Below are positions 1 through 5,984 of a DNA stretch of 10,381 nt, one piece after another (within the stretch, counting starts at the first letter, position 1; every line of letters begins with the position of its first letter). Origin of the DNA: Anaerolineales bacterium (lineage in GTDB: Bacteria; Chloroflexota; Anaerolineae; 4572-78; NAK82); contig JAHELX010000165.1 in assembly GCA_024643945.1 (NCBI GenBank), positions 1-10,381 on the forward strand, in the 5' to 3' direction. The notes beneath the pieces are model-generated. The model made no database searches and had not been told where the DNA came from. It saw nothing but the letters and a program-made list of their open reading frames with translations. The position numbers and the translations under genes were made by a program.

Positions 1-1003
1 GCAAGGCGGCGTTTTGGCCCTCACTCACGTTGCCAATTCGGCTCTCCTCAACGTTAAAGACCACCTCGACCTGTTTGGACACAAACAGCGCCACCGACGC
101 CTGGGGACCGACCATGTTGCCTTGAGTGATGTAAAGCTCAGCCAGCACCCCATCGAAGGGCGCACGGATGGTCGTCTCATCCACTTGCACATTAGCCATA
201 TCCACGGCTGCCTGTGCCAGCTTGACGCGAGCACGCGCCAGGTCAAAATCCGTCTGGGTAAAAGGTTGTTTGGCCAGCGCCAGCGCCAGTTCAGCCTGAG
301 CCAACTGAACCATCAACGGCGACAACTGCAGGTCACTGGGGTTCGTCTGCAGATCGTAGGCAGCTTTGGCCGCCTCGTAAGCAATGGTCGCCTGTTGCAA
401 TTGAAGAGCCTGGGGCGTCATTCCCACCTGGCCGGCCCACGCGATCTTGTCGTACTCGGATTGAGCCAGGCGCAGACCCGCCTCGGCCTGGGCCAAGGCG
501 GCCGCGGCGGCCGTGCGCTCATCGTCGCTGATACCGGTCAGGTCGTTCACCGCATTGCGGGCGAATTGGACCGCCGCCTGGGCAGCCGCTACCTGTTCGG
601 GGCGAGTTCCCTCTTCCATCTTGGTCAGGCTCAACTTGGCGATCTCCAGATTGGCTTCGGCCTGCGTCAACTGCGCGGCGTAGACCTCGCTCTCCACGAC
701 GGCAATCGGGTCGCCGGCCTTGAGCTCGTCCCCCGCCTTCACCGGCACGGATTCGATGCGACCAGCAGCCACCGGCATCACATTCACGCTGCGCGCAGCC
801 TGGATATCCCCAGAATAAGAGTAAACCTGGGCAATGTCGCCGGTCTCCACAGGAGCTATTTGCACCGGAGCCGCCGGCACGTCCACCAGGGCGACCGGCG
901 AGTCAGCCGCTTGAGCCGCCGGTTTAGCTGCCGGGCCACAAGCCGCCAGCGGTAAAGATGCCACCAGAAGCAAAGCTAGAGCTAGAAAAGGCCATCGTTG
1001 CAT
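1..1003 (-). CDS. Lipoprotein membrane-fusion / periplasmic adaptor subunit of an efflux pump (HlyD/RND-adaptor family), 3' end missing
   Basis: Adaptor proteins of this family link an inner-membrane RND or ABC exporter to the cell exterior. Starting at the ATG at 1003, the reading frame stays open to the left edge (334 codons visible). GAGGTG lies a few bases upstream of the start as ribosome binding site. Residues 1-22 form a lipoprotein signal: a basic start (MQRW), a leucine-rich core, then the lipobox LAAC with the lipidated Cys at 22, followed by an Ala/Pro-rich linker. Next come a beta-strand half of a lipoyl/barrel-sandwich domain (VMPVAAGRIESVPVKAGD), a long Ala/Gln/Glu-rich helical hairpin with heptad character (about residues 95-245), and the second lipoyl half (TTIRAPFDGVLAELYITQGN). 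This order is typical of the family. It follows a MarR-type regulator by 137 bp on the same strand, so co-transcription and regulation by that protein are likely. The transporter partner would lie beyond the left edge, so RND versus ABC type cannot be decided here. Confidence 0.9.
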   Translation of the reverse strand, partial: MQRWPFLALALLLVASLPLAACGPAAKPAAQAADSPVALVDVPAAPVQIAPVETGDIAQVYSYSGDIQAARSVNVMPVAAGRIESVPVKAGDELKAGDPIAVVESEVYAAQLTQAEANLEIAKLSLTKMEEGTRPEQVAAAQAAVQFARNAVNDLTGISDDERTAAAAALAQAEAGLRLAQSEYDKIAWAGQVGMTPQALQLQQATIAYEAAKAAYDLQTNPSDLQLSPLMVQLAQAELALALAKQPFTQTDFDLARARVKLAQAAVDMANVQVDETTIRAPFDGVLAELYITQGNMVGPQASVALFVSKQVEVVFNVEESRIGNVSEGQNAAL

Positions 1004-1037
1004 AGTAATTCACCTCGATGTCTATAATGAACAAAAG

Positions 1038-1176
1038 AGCGAGCCAGCGAATCAGCGATGCTGGGACTCCTTCAACTCGCGTGGCCGGTGTCTACACCTA
1101 TCTCACGTGGGTGTGGGCCAGCAGAGTAGGTGCGCCTCCCCTAAGCCGCACTCATTCGCTGATTCGCCGATTCGCT
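1038..1176. repeat. Imperfect inverted repeat of GCGAATC-type units between marR and the adaptor gene
   Basis: The arm at 1038-1060 (reading AGCGAGCCAGCGAATCAGCG and onward) matches the reverse complement of 1153-1176, with a shared core of GCGAATCAGCGA and a few mismatches or indels. The arms are separated by about 92 bp. Each arm is itself built of a short unit close to GCGAATC. The right arm lies inside the 3' end of the marR frame and encodes part of its last residues. The left arm ends about 25 bp before the ribosome binding site of the adaptor gene. In the minus-strand transcript the arms could pair and form a hairpin between the two cistrons. No T-run follows, so it is not a standard intrinsic terminator. 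Confidence 0.7.
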
Positions 1177-1707
1177 TTTTACACAGCCAATTGGGTCACA
1201 CATAAAAGATTCCAACTTGTCAAGCTCGGCATCCAAATCCGTTCCATCAACCGATATATATCTTCTCACCCGCCGCAGAACATACGCGAATACGTGTTCG
1301 ATCTCGGCCAGTTCCTCATCCGTGAGAATTTCGTAGGCAGCCAGGCTATCATTCAGGAGATTTTCGTGAATCTGTCTAACCAGATCAAGGCCAACCGGGG
1401 TAGCCTGTACCAAAACAACCCGGCGATCAGCTTTGCTGCGGGAGCGCTGAACCAACCCCATTTTTACCAGGCGATCTACGATGCCGGTCATCGTCGGCGG
1501 ATCATGAAGGGTGATGGTCGTCAGATCGCTCATCGTGTAGGGTTCTTTATGCATGGAGAGGGCAGTTAAGGACATAAACTGCGGGGGGGTCAGACCAAAA
1601 GGCTGAAGCAACTGAAGAAATCGCCGCTTGGTGATCCACATCAGCAGCATAAAAGTGCCGCTGATGCGCTTAATCCTTTCCATTTTGGGATCTAACGCTA
1701 CAGACAC
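1141..1707 (-). CDS. MarR-family transcriptional regulator
   Basis: A winged-helix DNA-binding repressor (188 aa from the chosen start) that would act as a dimer, usually releasing its operator on binding a small ligand. The MarR fold is visible in order: an N-terminal dimerisation helix, LTPPQFMSL at about 39-47, the recognition-helix segment MTGIVDRLVKMGLVQR at about 73-88, and the wing with the family's DxR signature (KADRRVV, Asp94 and Arg96), then C-terminal dimerisation helices. I chose the GTG at 1707 because TGAGG lies 8 bases upstream. A TTG at 1713 would sit only 2 bases from it, and the ATG at 1683 has no ribosome binding site. Two features are odd. There is a Cys pair (Cys170 and Cys175, in CDPIGC) near the end, and the last residues (about 178-185) are encoded by an intergenic-type repeat, so the tail is probably not ancestral. 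It heads a two-gene unit with the efflux adaptor. Confidence 0.9.
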   Translation of the reverse strand: MSVALDPKMERIKRISGTFMLLMWITKRRFLQLLQPFGLTPPQFMSLTALSMHKEPYTMSDLTTITLHDPPTMTGIVDRLVKMGLVQRSRSKADRRVVLVQATPVGLDLVRQIHENLLNDSLAAYEILTDEELAEIEHVFAYVLRRVRRYISVDGTDLDAELDKLESFMCDPIGCVKSESANQRMSAA

Positions 1708-1725
1708 GAACAAAACCTCAGTATA

Positions 1726-1754
1726 ATTAGAGAGATCATAGTAGCTTATTGTAA
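1726..1754 (-). promoter_or_regulatory. Candidate marR promoter
   Basis: On the minus strand a weak -35-like TTACAA (1754-1749) is followed after 17 bp by TCTAAT (1731-1726), one mismatch from the consensus -10. Transcription would begin only about a dozen bases before the GTG start. The -35 half overlaps the perfect inverted repeat at 1749-1770, so a protein bound there would block polymerase. The -35 match is poor, hence the low confidence. Confidence 0.35.
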
Positions 1755-1770
1755 TAATTTATTATTACAA
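1749..1770. promoter_or_regulatory. Perfect 10-bp inverted repeat upstream of marR, candidate MarR operator
   Basis: The arm TTGTAATAAT (1749-1758) is followed by TT and then by its exact reverse complement (1761-1770). The site is AT-only apart from one G/C pair in each arm. It lies 42 bp upstream of the GTG start of the marR gene. Length, symmetry and position fit an autoregulatory operator of a MarR dimer, which commonly recognises palindromes of roughly this size. A Fur/PerR-type box was considered, since those are also AT-rich palindromes, but no such regulator gene is in the window. Confidence 0.7.
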
Positions 1771-1986
1771 ATATTTAATAATGCGAAGGATATTACCACA
1801 GAACTGACGTTTGTCAAATGTGTGCCTGTTCGGTCAGCAATCGGTGGTGGCGAATGCCTTAAGAGCAATCTTATGAGAAATCGCGTTCCTGGCAAATCGC
1901 AGGAGGCATCAGAAGATATAGTTGGGGCATACCGCGACACAGCAGCCAACGCCTCACCCTTCCCAGTTGAAGCTATCAAATACTGC
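1771..1986. other. Intergenic stretch with no recognisable gene
   Basis: Between the marR operator and the vapB promoter I see no ORF with a convincing ribosome binding site, no RNA gene and no repeat. The frame of vapB is open upstream to about 1922, but that extension has no ribosome binding site and does not resemble an AbrB domain, so it is treated as non-coding. Confidence 0.5.
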
Positions 1987-2015
1987 TTGCATTTTCAAGA
2001 AATATCTTGTAAAAT
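1987..2015 (+). promoter_or_regulatory. vapBC promoter with overlapping short palindrome
   Basis: TTGCAT (1987-1992) and TAAAAT (2010-2015) are spaced by 17 bp and make a good sigma-70-type promoter. Inside the spacer is the short palindrome CAAGA-AATA-TCTTG (1996-2009), with loosely symmetric T-rich and A-rich flanks. Toxin-antitoxin operons are normally repressed by the antitoxin or the TA complex binding a palindrome at the promoter, and this is the best candidate. The predicted start of transcription, about 2022, leaves a leader of only about 14 bases that is essentially the ribosome binding site. Confidence 0.55.
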
Positions 2016-2035
2016 CGGAAATAGGAGGACAAAAT

Positions 2036-2266
2036 ATGCAAACAGCAGTCACCAAACGCGGGCAGACTGTAATTCCTGCAGCGATTCGGAAACGCTACCA
2101 TATCCAGGAAGGCGACCAGTTGGTCTGGCTGGACGACGGCCAGACTATTCGAGTCGTTCCGATTCCCGCTGACCCGATTCGGGCTCTGCGCGGCGCTGGA
2201 CGTGGGGAGCGGCTGGTCGAACGCCTGCTGGCAGATCGGCGTGAGGATCGCAAGCGTGAGTCCTGA
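2036..2266 (+). CDS. vapB: AbrB/MazE-type antitoxin of a type II toxin-antitoxin pair (VapB)
   Basis: The antitoxin neutralises the PIN-domain RNase encoded next to it and should bind the operon promoter. The 76-residue protein has the swapped-hairpin AbrB fold in residues 1-45: VTKRGQTVIPAAIRKRY, then IQEGDQLVWLDDG, then a strand IRVVPI. This is the classic 'kRGQitIPkeiR' pattern. The charged C-terminal tail (about 46-76, rich in Arg, Asp and Glu) is the usual toxin-binding segment. The start is well fixed by AGGAGG 7 bases before the ATG. The 3' end overlaps the start of the toxin gene by 11 bp, the usual translational coupling of TA pairs. It is the first gene of the only plus-strand unit in the window. 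Call is firm for family; the VapB name rests on the PIN-domain partner. Confidence 0.9.
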   Translation: MQTAVTKRGQTVIPAAIRKRYHIQEGDQLVWLDDGQTIRVVPIPADPIRALRGAGRGERLVERLLADRREDRKRES

Positions 2267-2663
2267 ACGCTATTTGCTGGATACCTCTGCCCTCTTGACG
2301 CTGATTGAAGATGAGGCAGGCGCGGAACGAGTAGAGCAGGTGCTGGTCCAAGAGGAGGTTCTGCTCCCCTGGTTGGTCTTACTGGAAGCCTGCTATATCA
2401 CCCAACAAGAGCGAGGAGAGGCCGAAGCCGACCGGCGTTATGCTTTGATCAAGCAACTGCCGGGGAGGATTTTGTGGAATATGGATGAGCCCACCCTATT
2501 AACAACAGCCCGCCTGAAAGCCACCCATCACCTGTCGCTGGCAGACGCGATCATCGCTGCGTTCGCCATACAGCAGAATGCCATTCTCCTCCACAAAGAT
2601 CCAGAGTTTGAGGCGTTGAGCGGCCAGGTGTCACTGGAAGCTCTACCCTACAAGGGGAGTTGA
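2256..2663 (+). CDS. vapC: PIN-domain ribonuclease toxin (VapC)
   Basis: VapC toxins are Mg2+-dependent RNases that cut tRNA or rRNA and stop growth when the antitoxin is lost. This 135-residue protein has the PIN core intact. The four acidic positions are Asp9 (YLLDTSALL), Glu44 (LVLLEACYI), Asp97 (LSLADAIIAAFA) and Asp115 (LLHKDPEFEAL). The length is normal for the family, so the toxin looks functional. The start chosen is the GTG at 2256: GAGG lies 9 bases upstream, within the antitoxin gene, and the Asp9 motif falls at the usual distance from the N-terminus. The frame is open further upstream (to about 2202) but that part overlaps the antitoxin and adds no PIN residues. The gene ends 53 bp from the convergent end of the YfhO-type gene, with no clear terminator between them. 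Confidence 0.92.
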   Translation: MSPERYLLDTSALLTLIEDEAGAERVEQVLVQEEVLLPWLVLLEACYITQQERGEAEADRRYALIKQLPGRILWNMDEPTLLTTARLKATHHLSLADAIIAAFAIQQNAILLHKDPEFEALSGQVSLEALPYKGS

Positions 2664-2716
2664 ACGGCGCTTCTGCGTGTCTCGTTCAGGCCGAAACGCC
2701 AACCGTCGTGCAAGGT

Positions 2717-5239
2717 TCACGCTTGATCCCGCTGCTGCAATTTCTTGTGTACACTTCGCCCCCCTCCCCAACCCACCAAAGCCAGCAACGTCAAACCACT
2801 GATCGCCAACCCAATCGTCCATGAGCGAGGGGCAAAGGTCAGGCGCACCTGGTGCTGGCCCGGTCCCAACCGAATGGCACGGAAGGCGTAGTTGGCGCGC
2901 AGCACGGGCGCCGGCACCCCGTCCACCATGGCGCGCCAGCCGGGATACCACACCTCGCTGAGGACCAGGTAGGCGTCGGCCGGGGTCTTCACGTGCAACC
3001 GAATTTCGTTCAGGCCGAAGGCGTCAAAGCGGATAGCCGCCGCGCCGGAAGGGGTCACGTTTAACGCCTCGCCGCCCTCGACGACGACGACGGTAGCCGG
3101 GTCGAAGTCAGGGGTATGCAGGGCGGCGTAGGCAGCCTCGTGGTTGGACACGGCGATGGCCCGGTGGACGACCAACGCCCGGGGCAAGGCGCGCCGGTTC
3201 AGGTAGACGTTCAGCGCCGGGTCGCCGTCGAATACGGGGACGAACTTCTCCCAATCCAGCGTCACGTCTTTGGCCGCAATGACGTATTTGGCATTAAGGA
3301 AATCGTAGAGCGGCGACGACCGGCTGGGGATGCCGTTCCAGTAGCGGTCGTAATCGGCCAGATTGAGCGGATTGATCAGCCCCCCCACGTCGAAGATACG
3401 GTGCAACAGACTGGTGTCGGGCTGCCACAGGTGCCACACGCCGGTGCGGCTGTCAATGCGGTACAGGTCGGGGTCGGACTTGAGGAACTGGATGACAGCC
3501 GGATGGTCGAAAGTGCGGGTGGGGTCGTCATAGCCCACGTCCACACCGCCCCCCAGGCTGGCCAGGTCGAAGAAGAGCAACCCGACGGCCAGGGCGCCGA
3601 GCATGGCCGGGCGAGTCACCCCACGATGACGCAGGTAAAAGAGCCCCACCCCAACGACGAGCAGCCCGGCGAAGAAGACCAGTCCGTTGGCTGCCGCCGA
3701 GGTCCGGGCGAAGATGACAGGGTCCTTGTCCTGGCTGGTGATGACGGCGTAAAAGGCGAGGGGAATGGCGAAGAGTATCACTGCGCCGATGACCCACGGC
3801 GCAGCACGCAAGATGCGACCTAACGCGGGACGGACATATTCGTCCGACCCGCGGATCAAGGCGTCCAGTCCCAGGGCAGCCAGGGCAGCCAGGGCGAAGT
3901 CCATCAAAAAAACGAAGCGGGCCGGCGCACGCATGCCCCCCAGGCCGGGGAGCAGCCCATAGAGCCAGCCGTGCAACACCGTGTATCCTCCCATCGCCAG
4001 CAGCAGGCTGAAGAGCGCCAGAGAGGCAAACCGGTAGCTCTTCTCCGCTGAAAAACCGCTTTCCTCCGCCGAGTCGCCCCCTCGGGTTGCGGCCAGCAAG
4101 GCAAAAAGGGCTAGCAGCAGTGTCAGCACGCCGGCATATCCCACCTCTACCCGGTCCCACACCCCCCAGTGAGTAGCCGGGTCGCGTCCAAAGAAGCTGG
4201 GCACCAACAAACCTACCAATTGAGCCGGCGACAGCGAATAGGCGCTGGCCTGGGCATAGTTGTAATCGGCACGCGGGGTGTAGGCAACCATCTCGTAGGC
4301 AGGCAACAGGACGAAAGCCGCCAGTCCCAGACCCACCACCAGGGTTATGGCAAAAGTAGCCAGGGGCAAGCGACAGTCGCGCAACAGGTGCTTCGCAGAA
4401 CTCCATTCCCTGAGAGAAAAGGCGTTTCTTTCCGCTCGCCATCTGACGAGGGCCAGCCCCAGATGATACAACAAGTCCCATCCCAATCCCAGGGTGATGA
4501 TGAGCAGGGGCTGGATGTGCCCCGCCGTGGCAGCGATAGCCAGGAATACGCCGGACCACACAGCCAGCCATGGCCGCCGTTGCGACAGCGAACGATGGTA
4601 GAAGAGAAAAATGAAAGGCAGCCAAGCTGCCTGAGCGATGAGGTTAAGGTTGCCAAAGTGAACGATGAAATAGTCGGAGAACATAAAGGCCAGCGCGCCG
4701 AACAGGGAAGGGAGGGAGATGGCGAGCCAGGAAGCAGAGGGGCCGAGGTGTGCGGGGGCAAGGCTTCCCTGATCTTCCACGTTGCCATTCTTCAGCTCTT
4801 CCACCCTTCTGCCCGGCAAGAGGCTCCTCAGGAATAGATACATTCCTACCCCGGCCAGCCAAAAATGGAATACCGAAAGCAGCATCACCCCCCGGTAGGT
4901 CACCTGCGGCGTCAGCCAAAAGTAGATCAGGTTGATCGGGTAAAAGAGGCTGGCTTGAATGTCGGCAACAAAGGGAGTGCCGCCCCACAGGTAGGGATTC
5001 CAGAGCGGGATCATCCCGCTCTTGAGCGACTGGGCGGCCAGATGATAGGTGGGATACAGGAGGGCAGCCAGGTCACCGCCGCCGGCAGGCATCCATGCCC
5101 CGGCGAAGAGGATCCGCCAGAAAAAGCCAGCCGTCGCCAGCGCCAGCAGCCCCAGCGCCAACAGGTTAAGAAGCAGCGGGCGCCACCACGCTACGGACAC
5201 TTCGAAGCGCAAGCCGCTTAGATAGGGGCGTATGGCCAT
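2717..5239 (-). CDS. YfhO-type polytopic membrane protein (GT-C-like)
   Basis: YfhO-family proteins are large multi-pass membrane proteins related to GT-C glycosyltransferases. In Firmicutes the family is linked to glycosylation of envelope polymers, but the substrate here is unknown. The 840 residues show a first helix (about 21-45), then a conserved extracytoplasmic loop with an acidic site (GGGDLAALLYPTYHLA) and the family-like stretch IPLWNPYLWGGTPFVADIQ. Many further hydrophobic helices run to about residue 570. A soluble region follows with the typical C-terminal motif SEVWYPGWRAMVDG (YPGW at about 765-768), then LGPGQHQVRLTF, a last helix (about 805-825) and a basic tail. Start and first residues (MAIRPYL) fall inside a 26-bp palindrome, 6 bp after the preceding gene. 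A purine-rich low-complexity patch encodes VEELKNGNVEDQ in an early loop. It is the last gene of the putative plsX-fabF operon. Confidence 0.8.
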   Translation of the reverse strand: MAIRPYLSGLRFEVSVAWWRPLLLNLLALGLLALATAGFFWRILFAGAWMPAGGGDLAALLYPTYHLAAQSLKSGMIPLWNPYLWGGTPFVADIQASLFYPINLIYFWLTPQVTYRGVMLLSVFHFWLAGVGMYLFLRSLLPGRRVEELKNGNVEDQGSLAPAHLGPSASWLAISLPSLFGALAFMFSDYFIVHFGNLNLIAQAAWLPFIFLFYHRSLSQRRPWLAVWSGVFLAIAATAGHIQPLLIITLGLGWDLLYHLGLALVRWRAERNAFSLREWSSAKHLLRDCRLPLATFAITLVVGLGLAAFVLLPAYEMVAYTPRADYNYAQASAYSLSPAQLVGLLVPSFFGRDPATHWGVWDRVEVGYAGVLTLLLALFALLAATRGGDSAEESGFSAEKSYRFASLALFSLLLAMGGYTVLHGWLYGLLPGLGGMRAPARFVFLMDFALAALAALGLDALIRGSDEYVRPALGRILRAAPWVIGAVILFAIPLAFYAVITSQDKDPVIFARTSAAANGLVFFAGLLVVGVGLFYLRHRGVTRPAMLGALAVGLLFFDLASLGGGVDVGYDDPTRTFDHPAVIQFLKSDPDLYRIDSRTGVWHLWQPDTSLLHRIFDVGGLINPLNLADYDRYWNGIPSRSSPLYDFLNAKYVIAAKDVTLDWEKFVPVFDGDPALNVYLNRRALPRALVVHRAIAVSNHEAAYAALHTPDFDPATVVVVEGGEALNVTPSGAAAIRFDAFGLNEIRLHVKTPADAYLVLSEVWYPGWRAMVDGVPAPVLRANYAFRAIRLGPGQHQVRLTFAPRSWTIGLAISGLTLLALVGWGGGRSVHKKLQQRDQA
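4773..4812. repeat. Low-complexity purine-rich patch inside the YfhO-type gene
   Basis: Read on the minus strand the patch contains GTGGAAGA twice, separated by GCTGAAGAATGGCAAC, so it looks like a degenerate tandem of a TGGAAGA/TGAAGAA unit. It encodes the hydrophilic segment RVEELKNGNVED in frame, between two hydrophobic helices of the membrane protein. It does not resemble the family core and may be an intragenic insertion of a short repeat. Confidence 0.4.
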
Positions 5240-5248
5240 ACGCCCCTA
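5223..5248. repeat. 26-bp perfect palindrome spanning a stop and a start codon
   Basis: TAGGGGCGTATGG (5223-5235) is followed immediately by its exact reverse complement (5236-5248), with no spacer. On the minus strand its first three bases are the TAG stop of the NERD-like gene, and its centre holds the ATG of the YfhO-type gene. The palindrome therefore supplies the whole 6-bp junction and the first codons (Met-Ala-Ile-Arg-Pro). In mRNA it would fold into a GC-rich hairpin that hides the weak AGGGG ribosome binding site, with the start codon near the tip. It resembles short REP-like palindromic elements by form. Confidence 0.9.
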
Positions 5249-5953
5249 CCCGGCACCGCCTTGCAAGAACGCGGCAAGACGATTGCGCAGATCGGTGCTG
5301 AATGATTCACCCTTGGGCTGAGCTCGTAGATATTTCTTCAGGTCCTTGCCATTCAAAGCCGGCACATCGTTTGTTTCGCCCGACGCCGAGTCTGAAATCT
5401 CAAGCTGTGCGTTGGGATGCGTGAAAACGATGATCGGCTCGACGGCCGGGGCCTCTTCGCCCAATGCCTTTTGCAGTTCGCGCTCCAAGCGCTGGGCCTC
5501 GGCATTGGCATCGCGGGTCGGGTTACCCAGCGACTCCTCGCCGAAAAGGAGGAAAATACGCCGCAGACTGAAATCACGCCGCCAGCGTTTCCCCTGTTGG
5601 CGGATCACGCCATCCTGGGGCTTCACCAACAGCGCATACACCCGGGAGGGGGTTAATAGCACCTGCGGAATCGGAGCAGTGTAATTGAAGAGTTGATAAC
5701 TGTTGTCGAAGCCCCGCAGTACCTTCACCAGAATTTGATCCGGACGTGGTTCTTTGACGTAACGATTGGCATTAAAGCCGCTAATGCTGGCCAGGATGAG
5801 ACCAATGAGCAGAGCCGGCAGCGAATAGTAGAAGTATTGCTGGTTAAAAGAGAGAACAAGCCCCAGAAAAAGCACGCCCAACCCAATGAGACTGGCCCAG
5901 CGCGTAAGTTTGGCACGGCGTTGAATGAACTCTTCGTTGACGAAAACTTTCAT
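5246..5953 (-). CDS. Two-helix membrane protein with a degenerate NERD-like domain
   Basis: I do not recognise a characterised family with certainty. The 235-residue protein has two transmembrane segments close to the N-terminus (about 16-36 and 41-60), then a soluble domain of about 170 residues. That domain resembles the NERD (nuclease-related) fold: strands VLLTPSRVYALLVKPQDGVI (98-117), a GNPTRDANAEAQRLERELQKAL helix that recalls the family's 'NP..Qa......l' stretch, and a late strand PIIVFTHPNAQLEI. The usual Glu-x-Lys of active NERD/endonuclease folds appears as Leu-Val-Lys (109-111), so nuclease activity is doubtful. The start is the ATG at 5953 because AAGGTGG lies just upstream; a GTG at 5962 overlaps that site. 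It lies 31 bp after fabF and 6 bp before the YfhO-type gene, so it is probably part of the lipid operon. Its stop codon lies in the palindrome at 5223-5248. Confidence 0.6.
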   Translation of the reverse strand: MKVFVNEEFIQRRAKLTRWASLIGLGVLFLGLVLSFNQQYFYYSLPALLIGLILASISGFNANRYVKEPRPDQILVKVLRGFDNSYQLFNYTAPIPQVLLTPSRVYALLVKPQDGVIRQQGKRWRRDFSLRRIFLLFGEESLGNPTRDANAEAQRLERELQKALGEEAPAVEPIIVFTHPNAQLEISDSASGETNDVPALNGKDLKKYLRAQPKGESFSTDLRNRLAAFLQGGAG

Positions 5954-5984
5954 GGCAGCCACCTTGTTGCGTAGAATTGAGTTT

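Noticed and set aside
14..955. Long open frame on the plus strand, 313 codons
   Set aside because: It is antisense to the efflux adaptor gene, has Arg/His/Leu-rich composition with no recognisable domain, and no ribosome binding site. It is a shadow of the minus-strand gene.
1085..1118. Small hairpin with GGTGT-CT-ACACC between marR and the adaptor gene
   Set aside because: A 5-bp stem with a 2-base loop is too small to claim as a regulatory site; no T-run or start codon is affected.
1922..2035. N-terminal extension of the VapB antitoxin
   Set aside because: The frame is open, but there is no ribosome binding site upstream, and the ATG at 2036 has AGGAGG and matches the family N-terminus.
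2664..2716. Bidirectional terminator between vapC and the YfhO-type gene
   Set aside because: Only partial GGCG/CGCC complementarity and no T-run; not strong enough to annotate.
3877..3900. Tandem GGCAGCCAG repeat
   Set aside because: Lies in frame in the YfhO-type gene and encodes an Ala/Leu-rich transmembrane helix; ordinary codon repetition explains it.
3528..4625. 365-codon open frame on the minus strand inside the YfhO-type gene
   Set aside because: Gly/Arg/Pro-rich translation in an alternative frame of a GC-rich gene; the other frame gives clear membrane helices and the YPGW motif.
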